Shown in pieces: positions 1-12,300 of a DNA stretch of 64,000 bases. The translations under genes and the position numbers were made by a program. The notes under the pieces are model-generated. The model searched no databases, had not been told where the DNA came from, and saw only the letters and a list, made by a program, of their open reading frames with translations. The stretch is from NCBI GenBank assembly GCA_037954325.1, contig JBBMNZ010000014.1:15205956-15269955 (forward strand), in the 5' to 3' direction. Position 1 is the stretch's first letter; the number at the start of each line of letters is the position of its first letter. Source of the DNA: Fistularia commersonii (taxonomy: Eukaryota > Chordata > Actinopteri > Syngnathiformes > Fistulariidae).

Positions 1-133
1 ACTGCTAGCAGGAGGTGTGTGGGTCATGGGTTGCACCATGCAGGTAGGCTTAGGCTGAGACAAGAACCAAATACATTCATTCATTCTATAAACACGAGAC
101 AGTGATATGAGAAACGTGTATCTATCCACATAC

Positions 134-366
134 TGTTGTAACAGTGGGCTCAGACTTCGTGATGGCAACATGTTCAGTGACAGCACGAGGGGTTACGGAC
201 TCCAGACCCCCATCCTCCCCTCTTGGTGAGACCTTAGGGACCTTTGGTTTCTCCTCCCCAACCCTTGGAGGCTCCACCTTGGCTGGCAGGCTGTGTTGGC
301 TGCTTCCTGGTTGGCTCTTCTCTATGCAGGCAGGGCTGGAGGGCACAGCAACTTTGGCGCCACCCA
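134..366 (-). CDS. usp19: usp19 coding exon 9 (post-CS2 linker)
   Basis: This encodes VGGAKVAVPSSP and onward to SEPTVTT (residues about 592-668), a Ser/Pro-rich stretch between CS2 and the protease domain. The acceptor is GTGCAG at 367-372 and the donor GTATGT at 128-133. It begins with two bases of a split Val codon and ends in phase 0. The next exon, expected to open the USP catalytic domain, is outside the window. Confidence 0.9.
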
Positions 367-3300
367 CTGCACCTTAAACAGAGGAGGATAGAGCTTGTGG
401 TTAGAAAATGAAGGTCAAGAAGAAAAGGCAAACTGCTGCTACTATGTGTTCTAATGCACAAATATCTACGATGTCTCATATAAACTATCAAGAGTGAAAC
501 ACTTCACGGCCATTCAAAGAAAATAGAGAATTTGTTGTGTTTATTGCAGGCCATGTATGGCAACAATTACACAGAGAGGAAAAATTCTCTGTTGCAAGAG
601 TAATTTTCTGCTGGCAGTATAAAAGAGATGGGGATTAGTGTTTCACAGACAGTGATTTCCTGATAGTGTAGCACTGCCAAAATTGACAATGGACACTCAT
701 GTTTACTGATGGGTTAGAAATCTCTTCATTGCACAAAGGAACATCATCAGTGCACAGTTGACCAATTGGTGGATTTTTTTCAACTTATCTCCCACTTGGA
801 ATCAATATATTTATGCATCCCTGTGATGCAAAGTGTAAAGCAAATCAATACTATTCACCCCTAATTAAATTCTGCACTTTATCAATATAGATCAAATATA
901 ACATTATGAGAAATGGTTAAGTTAACAAATGCAAAACCACTAAATATATTGAAGAACATTGAAAAAAATATTAAATACTTAAATTAGTAAAAAATTAAAA
1001 GTGCAATTTTAGTACGGGGCTAAAGCAAAAGGAAGCAAAAGGAAAAAAAACAAAAAAAAAACGTGAAAAAACATTTGAAATTGTTTGCTTCCAGAAAATT
1101 GTAGGAAAAGTAGTTTGTCTTATTCTTATTTGATATGTATCAAACAAGGTTTGATACTCTTAACACATGTAAGGATTTTTTAATGAGAGTTTGCAAGCCA
1201 TTTCATCACATTTACAAAAAATAAATAGAAACCTGGCAGCAGACCTTGTGAGGCAGGGGCCTCCAGTCCCCCCCAGCGCTGGCTGTGTCTTTTCTTTAGG
1301 AAGATGTCCAGGCGGGATGGGGTGAAGGAATAGCTGCACTGCTCAGGCTGGATCAGGTTCCTTGCACACCAAAGACAAGAGTCGACGGTCAAGTCCATTT
1401 GAACATTTTAAACTGACCTGAAATTAGCAAAGTCATTTCTGCAATACACATTCTCTGAAGTAAAACTATTTTCTTCACCAACCCGTTTGAACATATAGTA
1501 TTTCCCTTGCTAAGGCTGTTTCTGTTTCCATCACTGTATGTGTAGGTAAATGGACTGTGAGGAGCTGGGAATCAAACCAGGAATGTTCAGATACAAGGAC
1601 AACCCCTCTAATCCCCTAGGCCATGCCACCCCATAATAATAAGAGCACTGCCATTAGATGGAGTCCTAGCATCTGAAGCTGTTGGTCATTAACCAAAGGC
1701 ATTAGCAGTAACAGAGCTAAATGTAGCATGAATATGTAAATTCAGTTCTCTCCATTTAAAGACAACCTGCAACATTTACCTGAGTTTGACTTGCCACTTG
1801 AAGACTGTGTTCGGTCCACAGTCTGAGTGAAGCCGCAGAAAATTGGCATCACTGTCAAAAAAAAAAAAAAAAGGAGGGGGGGGGGTGTTATTGATAGATC
1901 TTCATCACAAGTCAAAACATAACGCTATTAGAGGAACTACAAACCTTGTCTGGAAAATGAGGGTGAAGTCCTGTTCCCTGAAGATGACTCTGGCTGTGTC
2001 CCTACAGATACCCTTCATGTAAACGTTCACCACCATCAGGTCTGTGCCTTTCTCGTATGAATCATTCTTCATCAGCTGCAAGTTCACCATCGGCTCAGGG
2101 GCTAAGGCATCGCATATTAAAAGGAAAAGTTGAAATAAATCATCCTTAAAAAAGGCTATTTAAATACATGGGCGTTTTTTTTTAATCCAAGAGGCATTTC
2201 CAAAACTAACCTTCCTGTTGCTTAATTTCAAGAAGAGATTCCTCCTTCGTCTGGTCCTGTTTCTCCTCTCCGTCAAAGCCACATTGATTCTGAGTTACGT
2301 GAGGTGAAAGGTCACTCTTGGCAGCCAGGCCAATGACCGTCATCGAACCTTTCTCTTTTGATCCCACTTGGTGGCACGTCAGAGTATCCTGGATGGTCTC
2401 TTGCTCAACAGGTATTTTTTCTGGCTCAGAGTCAATTCTATCTTCCAGCCGCTCTGAGGAGGCCGAGTCTGTTTGGTTGCTTGTGGTGATGGATTTGTGA
2501 CAGTCGCTGGTGGTGAGAGGGCCTGTTGATTTGCTTTCACTGCTGTGTGCAGCAATTCCAGGCCTATGCTCTATAGGCGGACAATGTTCTTGTGTCTCCG
2601 CCTCCTGAATTACGAAAAAGGAAAATTATAATTTTTAGACTTAAAACAGCCTTGTTAAAGCTTTAAATGAGTTTCAAATTGATAGGACAAGTGTATTTGT
2701 CAAAACTGATCAATCTTTTCATTAAAGTTCCCAAAAACAGTAGTAAGACGAAGAATTAAACACTGGTTCAAATGATCTCACTCGCAGCTTCGTGACAATC
2801 ATCACATCCATACAACTACTGGACAAACTAATTTGAAAATATTTGAATACCCTGTTGTTTTTTTTTCCCATTGGATTTACCAATGATTTTTTTCTTTTTA
2901 TTTTGTATTATGTGAACATGAAAGGAGTACTCTACATATATCTATCTTAGATGCATTGTTATTCATACTTTGTTTTGATAGCGGTAATGCACTGTGACTG
3001 CCCATCAGATTTATTTGGCGCCAAGGCTTGTAATATAGACAGATTGTAGCAGAGTTTGGAAGTCGAAGCATGGTTATTCATCAGAATGTGACAATGCAAT
3101 AAATGGTTCTTAAAGTCAATGACCAATAATGGTCAAACCCATTATCTCAATATTAACCAATAGATAAATACATAAATAAATAAGCATGCTGATGGAGCAG
3201 TCTGCTTTTCATCTCCTTTATAGCCACAAATAATATCGCTATACTGAATGTAAAAAGGTCTAGAAAAAAAACTAAGAAAAACATGGCAGGATTCTTCAGT

Positions 3301-6300
3301 GAACATATTGCAAGAATAGTGACACGGCTACAGGCCCAAATGGCAATAAGTAAGAGCACATGTAATTTTAGTTCACATTATTTGACATGAACTCCAACTA
3401 TAAAATTGTTTTATTCATAGATAAATTATTAATAGTGATGAATGAAGAAATTCTATTCCAGTTGCCATGACAAGAAAATTACACTGAAAATTTATGAAAA
3501 GATGGCAACAATTTAATTTTTCTTTCCAGCAATAATGGGTGAAATTATGGGTCTATTCCATCAAATTTTAATAATTTCATAAAAATATTTTTTCGAAGAA
3601 ACAAACAAAAAAAAACAGGAATTGGTGCCATCAAATCCCTTCAAAAGCAAATTCTATAGTTCTATTACCTAGTTTGTTTAATCTCAAATCCTTTTCATCC
3701 AGGTGCCTCTACAGGACTGTCTCAGAAAATTAGAATATTGTGATTAAGTTCTTTATCTTCTGTAATGAAATTACAAAAACAAAAATGTCATACATTCTGG
3801 ATTCATTACAAATCAACTGAAATATTGCAAGCCTTTTAGTATTTTAATATTGCTGATTATGGCTTACATCTTAAGAAAACTTAAAAATCCTATCTCAAAA
3901 TCTCTTCTAATTTTCTGAGACAGTCCTGTAGGCTGTGTTTATGAAGATTAATGAAATAAGTTCACAACAGCTCAGACACACCACAGTACAAGGTTTCTCA
4001 CCTGAGTTTTGCTGGTATGGCTGGCAGCAGTGACAGTTACTCCGAGTGTGTGTTCCTGATCACCACCTACTCTCTCTCTCCTGCGTTGTGTCTGTGGGCT
4101 CCGGCCGATGGTCTGGTGTGTGTGTTGAGCTTTACTGTTTGCAATTGAAGACTTGACAGAGTGCATGTCCCTATCAGCAGGTGACGCAGCCTCCCTGGTG
4201 GTCTTGGGCGGGTGTGTAATAGTGCGCTTGGCACTGGGTTCCTGAGGCTGCTGCTCAACTTTTGTTACAGTTTTGCTGAATAAGGAGGAGCCATCTCCAC
4301 CTCCAGTTTTTATCCCAGAGTCTGTCGAGGCCTTGTCATATGCCTGTTTGTTTTTGAGGCTGCGTTTGGCCCCCCGCTCAGCTTTACCACCGCGCCTTAT
4401 CTCAGTGTGTGCTGGGGAAGCAGAAGGCTCACACTGAAGTTGCGGTTGGGAGGAGGAGAGCTTGGGATTCTCCACTGACTCCAGAACAACAGTCCTCATT
4501 TCCGGCTCATTGTCATTTTTGGTCTCAGTGGGTCCTGACTCTTTTTCCTTCTTGTTGGACTGAAACAGAGCAAAGTGGGAAAAAAAACTTCACTTAATAA
4601 ATCAACAGCATAGGGTGAGGATCAATGTCTGCTATCACTGTGAAAACAACAGAAAAAGAAAGACTCAATTTGGAAAGCATTAGCAGTCCTAATACTTTAA
4701 ACAGCAAAATAGTTGTATAAAGTCTGTCTGCAAACACATTCATTTAGCATCCCCCTGTTTGCCAGGGACGGATAGATCCCCTGACTAAAGGCGAACCCTG
4801 TAAGAGAAATAAGGGTCCTAAGAAACAGTCAGAAACACTTAAATGTGTGTGTGTGTGTTTGTGGTACTATATTCAGAAATGACAACAGCCGTACACCAAA
4901 TGAAAATCATGGTGTGTCTTATAAAACAGGACAAGCAATCAGAATCCCGTATCTTTTAGTTGTAAACATCATCAATCACCAATAAGTATCGTTTCAATAT
5001 CTACCATCACAATCTACCAAGTCTAAGCTTTCCTCTGTAATAAATGGTGAGCCAACGGTATCACAGACAGTGCAGTATCACCGTGGATTGAGTTGTGATA
5101 TTTTGTACGAGAGAGAAAAGTGTAGTCTCTTGGGCTTTTGACCATTAGGTGAGATCTCCAAAACATTTACATATTCAAATTTCAATCTTTTAGCGAAGGT
5201 CAGATTCATGCTTTAAAATTAAAATAAAGCAGTGCAGTTCAGCTTCTATATACACACACGTGCACATGGGAACAATACAAAGAATTTCTTGAGATTTTCT
5301 CGAGTTTTACATTCGTAAAAACAGACATAAATAAATACTCTGGTACCATTATCCATTAGAAACATAAATCCCTCATTTAAATATCCAGAATGTAATTTTG
5401 AAATATGTGTCACAGTAGTGTACTGTGTTGTAACCAAGACAATCAGCCAAATCTAAGGATAAGAATAAGTGAGGAACATAAAGGAAATACTCCCATAATA
5501 CTAAACATGAGGGACATCAAGCGAACTCAATGAAATGTAAATAATGGCTCTTTACTTTGTGTAAAAAATATTTATATTAGTAAGTCCTTGTATTGTGATA
5601 AAATTAGAACTGGTTCCACCTCACCCACCACCATCACCTTTTACGCTCAGTCCCTGATCCTAAGTCTTTAAAGTTGTCAAATTAATCTAATTAGAATTTC
5701 TTCTAATGATTCAGTGAATTTCTTCTTGAGCCATGAGAAGTTTTCTGAAGACTATGACAGCAATTTTCTGATATTTTGTTGAGACGATTCTTCCAAGATT
5801 TTGTCATTTAATGATACAGTCATAACATAAGTTATCAGTGGATTATTATGACCAAAGGGGTTGCCAATCCTCCCTTCTCCTTATATTGAATTCTATGACA
5901 GGATGACTCAATTACCTCCTGCAAGTGGCAGCTCATGACAATTCACAGGGAGGGTAAAATAACTCAAATAGCATTGGGGCAAGATTATCGGCACCATCAA
6001 TACAGATCCTATATCTCTTTCCTCATGTTTTTTTGCTTATGTACAATTGGACAGGAACAATTCTAGGGAAGGATAAGGGGGAAAGGAAAACAACTTTTGA
6101 GCATTCTCATTAAAACAAGAAAATAGGGCATTTTCAGGGATATTTATGTATAGAGAAATACTATACTCACAGCTGTAGATTTTAAACAAGTACAGAGATA
6201 TAAGTTGGTCAAGTAGTAGCAGATGACTCACCTTCAGTGAGGGCCAGATATGAAAGGGAATCTTCTTGTGCATGATGAGCAGAAGAAATCCTCCCTTCTC

Positions 6301-9300
6301 CTTGTACTGAATTCTACTACAGGATGACTCAATTTCCTCCTGCAAGTGGCAGCTCCACTGCCGCCCATCTGAAAAAAAGTGATACAAAGCTTTCCCAATG
6401 AAACTACATTAAGAGAAATCAAAGTCAGACCATAACTTTAAGGTGTTAATTTGGCTTCAACACATGTGGCTAATACTCACATTATTTTATTCTTGATTCA
6501 TTATATTATGTAATTTGATCTTAAACTCACAGCATGGTGTTCAAGCCCGCTTCTGTTTACGGTGCATGCATGACAATACCTGGGAGGCGCACTACGCAGT
6601 GTGTATCGGTGAAGGTTGAGTAGATATCCTCGATCTTCTGTCCACCTTCCCCACAGCGCAGCCTCACTATCACTTCATTAGCATTCTGCTTCCAGTCCAC
6701 AAATATATCTGGTGGGGGAAGGGGGGAATGTTTTCTTTACAATGAAGGAAATCTCTCTCAATTAAAGGCAAAGATGGTTACTCATCTAACTAATATTTGA
6801 GAAACAATTTCACTGCTGAACTAATCTTGTTTAAAACAAATTAGATCAATGCTGGGCCTCATTCTGTTGTAGGACCGACAATCAGCATATTGATAATGCA
6901 AAAACCATCTTTGATTTCATGATGCCTTTACACAATACCTATACATTGAAATGCACATGCATCCATACAGATTTTACTCATGGATAAGAGGGAGCACTCA
7001 GCCACACAGAAACCATGAACTCAACAATCACAGAAGAGATATCCAAAATCCATACCACAAAAACTGTAAATAAAAATTAACACTTAAATCAAGGCAAACA
7101 AGCAACTAGTTTTAACTGAAAAAAATGCATGGGATTCATGCATCCACAGCATTGAAAAGATATTGTCATAAAATTGTCAGTCATAAAAAAACATACCAAT
7201 TTTCAGAGCAACCTTGAAAAATTTCATAGATAAAACAGCACCATATAGTTCAAACAGCGGTATCAGAACTTATGATTTAGTCAACCAAATAGCTTAAGCA
7301 CTTCTTTACTCTGAGGAGGAAAGAGGAAAAATCAAGTCCAGTTGACAAGATTTTATAACAACTAAATGTGATTTGGATGACTGAGAACCTTCACAGACAT
7401 CTTACAAAAAAAATGCTAGAGTAAATAGAATAAGAGAAAACACATAGTTTCATTAATAACATCAGCTGACTAGGTTTACGTCAATCTTTTTTGTCAGTAT
7501 GAATGCATGGACGACTTCTCAACAATTTTTAACATATCAAAACTCAAATTTGTACAAAAAATATAATGTCACTGCTACAAACTGAGATACTATTACCCTT
7601 AATTAACAGGTGATGACTCAGGCTGTGTGAGTTTTGATGACCTTGAACAAGCAAGGACCCCTAGATCAGCTCTAATGCAGAGTTAGTATTACAGCAATTC
7701 AGCAAGATGTAAACAACCAACAACATGGACACTGTAATACACATGCAGAGTTACAAGCTAATGTTACATGGCATGCACAAAGGCACATGCACCTGCCCTT
7801 TTACTGCTGTCACTTTTAATACTGTGCACCTTAACTTTTTGGTCTTTTTCTTTACCTTGGTTTTGCAATTACAATTCTAGTGCTGCACCATGGGTCTTAA
7901 AGCAATGCAATTTAAATCATCCCCATTTTCCATATATGGCAGTATTGACAATAAAGTTCCCTTTGAGATTGACAATTCCTGATGTGTGGGGATTTGGCCC
8001 ACTGCTGGGCTGAGAAAGAATTGCAGGTGGGCCACAAGTTCATACAAAACAATATAATGTTCAATTGACTATTAAGTAATGACCATTAATTTAACAAAAC
8101 ACAAAATTTTGTTAAGTTATTTCTTATAGGAGCACGACTTTTTCAAAAAAAAGTTATGTTTACATTTACACATATTTGTAACATACTGGAAATCATTTAT
8201 CAGGAAAACATCTTGCGATCAGTTTATTTGACAAAAATGTTTTGCATAGGGCTTTGTATTTAACCACCAAAGAATGCCCAAATCAGAGGTGTTGTTTTTT
8301 TCTTTGTCTTCTGACAAACAGCAGAAAAAAATCTAAAATAAGGCCAGCAGTGGCCACTCTGCAGTCCTAAATTGCAGTCCAATAATAAAATCACCATACT
8401 TCTAAAACACTTATGTCAAAGTGAAGCCCCGCGGGCCGGATCCGGCCCATGAAAAAATTATCTCTGGCCCCTGGGATGAAATTGATTATTAGAACCAGCC
8501 CGCAGGCCACAGCCGCCTGCTGGTGTTTTGAACACACACATACTACAATCCCCACAATGCAACGGTGCCCTGCAATCTCACTGCAGCGCAGCTAGCGGGC
8601 TTTGTTTTCATTCTCCATCAGCAGTCAGAGCACATGTCAAATTTCAGCTACCTCCTCCAAAATATGGCTAAACGAAAGGTGGACGCTGAGACAGGGGATT
8701 TCAAGGCAGGTGGTAGGCAGAGTACATGTTCACAGAGGTAAAAGGCAAACTTGCATGTCTTTTATGCTGAGAAAGTTTGGCTGTAGATGCGGATAGAAAA
8801 CTTGAGCCACTTTCTCAGCTGCCAGACCATGAAAGAGAGGATCTCTACCGCTGTGTTCCCAAGTGTACAGTTTGCCGATAACATACTTGCTGCCGACTTC
8901 AGACAGCGATTTGATGACTTTGAAGCCCAAAAGAAGGAAGGTTTGCGCTGCTCGGCAATCCTTTTGCAGTTGATGTGGAAAGCGCACCATCAAACCTACA
9001 AATGGAGTTGACTGAGCTCCAGTGCATGGACACACTGAAGGAAAAATATTAGAGTGGGTGCTACTGAGTTTGCACGTTTCATCCCCGACACAATGCCCCA
9101 GCTACGCATTCAAGCTGCTCAGACGCTCTCTATGTTTGGTAGCACATACCTGTGTGAACAACTGTTCTCTTTGATGAAGCTAAACAAAACATCACACAGG
9201 AGCCGTCTTCGTGATAAGCACCTTCACTCAATCCTGAGAATTTCCTCATCTCAGAGCCTGACCCCGAGCATTGATGAACTTGTACAAAAGATGAGACACC

Positions 9301-12300
9301 ACTAAGTATCAGGGTCAGCCTCAGACAAGTGAGCATCACAGAGCATCAACGGATTTTCAGTTTATAATTCAGTTAAATTTTTATATTGGTTTCTACAAGA
9401 TGTGATTTTTCTTTGAAGAAAGTATTGTTGTCTGTGTGCCATAGATTTTTGTATTTTCATTTATTGAATTCTATTTATTTATATTTATTTTTCAGTTAAT
9501 GGAATAATTGCAGTGAGGAGCCATCAGACAAAATACAACTGATTTGATTTATTTATTTTTATTTTCTCATTTTACTTTTTGAAAGTAGTAATTGATATGA
9601 TCATAGATCAGCACAATATTGCATTTTCAGTTCATAATGCATGCAATTTCATTTATGCATATATTTTCATGTCTTGGTACAATAGGCTATGTTCAGTCAG
9701 TTCAATATGTTTCAATAAACACTGTATTAGTCCGGCCCTCGGCTTGTAACAAGTTTGTTTTTGTATTTGACTTTGACATCCCTGTTCTAAAACAACAACT
9801 GCAACGTGATTACAGCTAGAATTGCATTTTACACAATTACCCTTGAGAAAACTTAGCTGTGACAGATTTGATACAAGGTACAATTTGAAGTTTTTATTTA
9901 TGTATTTTATTTTGATGTCAGCTGCTTCAACTGCTTGGTAAAATAGACATGTGAATTTAATTTATGATGTGGTTGGGGCTGTAAAACATACACTCAATTT
10001 TGCGATTCAATACTTACATTCAGTGGACGATAAGTGCTATTCCAATAAGTTAATGAATCACACCATAAAATTGTCCACTTGTTAAACTGCTATCCAAAGC
10101 AGGACTCCAATGCTTCATATAGAGGAGTCTTATGTTTTACCAGTTTACTGTCTATGTTGAGGACATCACATTTTGACTCAGTGTGCATCTTTGTCAAATC
10201 TTAGGTAGAAAATACCAACATACCACACAACAGGTATGGTTTGTTGATAGATAGATCAAGCTATCCAAGACTTAGGTCAGGGGTGGGCAAACTACGGCCC
10301 GCAGGCCACATCCGGCCAGTTGGTCTTTTTAATCCGGACCGCCACAGATTGGTACAGAATTCATACTTTATGTGAATGATTGAATCAATTAATGTGGGAG
10401 CTCACACAGGAGATTATTTCATTTTTGGGGCTACTTGAGAGTTTTCCTGAGCTGAGTGATACATATTGGCTTTGTGATTTAGCCTTTACTGTTGACATAC
10501 TGACACACATAAATGAGCTGGGCGTGAAGCTGCAAGGGACAAACCGGTTTGTGCATGAAATGCAAGCAAACCGTCAGAGCCTTCAAAACCAAGCTGGTTT
10601 TACTCTCAAAGCAGATGTCAGATAATGTTCAGACAAATGTCAGACAACTCTGATATGTACTGTTAACAAATGCGTTTTTTTTTTTGTTTTTTTTTTAAAT
10701 ATACTGTATTTTCCGCACTATAAGGCGCATCCAAAAGCCTTTAATCTTCTCAAAAACCAACAGTTCGCCTTATAATCCGGTGCGCCTTATATATGGATCA
10801 ATATTGAGCCGCAAGAGGTCTCGCAACTACTGGAAGCAGCCCCCGACTCCATTTTCTCCCGTAGAAGAAGTAGCACGCGCTGCATGCTGGGATATATGAC
10901 CGCGCGGAGTATGCATTTTCATTTCCATTTGTGTGTGTATAAAGACCCCAAAATGGCTCCTTCAAAGAGACACGCTTACGACGTGTTAAACTTAAGGCTA
11001 TCGGTCATGCAGTAGAAAATAGGAATAGAGCAGCAGCGAGAGAATTCAACATAAACAAATCAATGGTGCGGAAGTGGAGGAAGCTGCAAGATGACCTGCG
11101 CCAAGTAAAGAAGACCAAACAGAGTTTCTGAGGGAACAAAGGGAGATGGCTACAGTAAGAGGACAAACATGAACAGTGGGTTGTTGAAGAGAGAGCAGCA
11201 AGTAGAAGCATCTCTACAGTCACTAATCGAACAAAGGCAACAGCCAAAGCTAGCAACATGAACATCAATGAATTGAGAGGAGGTCCTTCTTGGTGTTTTC
11301 GTTTTATGAAATGCTTTGAACTGTAACAAATGATGTTGGAAATACATTGCTTTTAACGAAGGCAGCTCAAATACCGGTAAGAGCTACCGGTACGTACAGT
11401 ACCGTATTGTGAATGCACTAACTTGTTTTTGGAGTGAACAGAGTTGACAGAACATTGGTTTGTATTCTATTAATAAAGTTTGACTGACTTATCTGCCTGT
11501 TTTGTTGACATTCTCTTTGGCGCAGCTTCATCTGGTCGATGCATAATACAGTCCCAGCCACTACTGTAGCTTCTATTCTATGCGCCTTATAATACAGTGC
11601 GCCTTATACATGAAAAAAAGTCTGCCATTATCGCCTGCTCATATCCACTTAGCTAACTGATGTGTCAGTATTTAAGGGGCATTAATCACAGGTTCTGAGA
11701 GAATTTCCTCTGGAACTGGAAAAACACATCTCCCTCAGTTTGACCTAGAGGTTGTTATTCCATATGAAATGGTATCCAGCTTAACATTGCATGTTACATT
11801 ACGGTGAACACACTAATGCATGTAGATATTGTAAGTCAGTGTTCCCTAACCATTGCGGTGCGCCACATTAGCGTGCCGTGAGAGATAATCAGCTGTGCCA
11901 TGGGAAAATGCTCACTTTCACCTGATTGGTCCAAAAATTATTCAACGCAAATAATGTGTCTTGTACATCTATATACGTAGGCGACATGCAATGACAGGCA
12001 GCATAATAAAATGCACTTCCACTAGATGGCGATAGTTACTAAATCAGCCCGTGTATCTACCTGCTGCTGCTCTTACAGCTGCTTGTAGATACACCAGGCT
12101 TACTGTTGCTGAGGAGTTTCCCATTCTGGCAAATAGAGCTATTTCAGCTTCCCTCCCTTTCTCCACAACATACCTATGTGAACTAGGCTTTTTAAGCAGA
12201 ACTGTAATGAAGACTTAAAAAAGAGAGAGACTCAGAGCACCGGAAGGAGATCTGCGTGTGTGTCTCTCCTCCATTCCTATGAGAATATCAGCTTTGTGTT

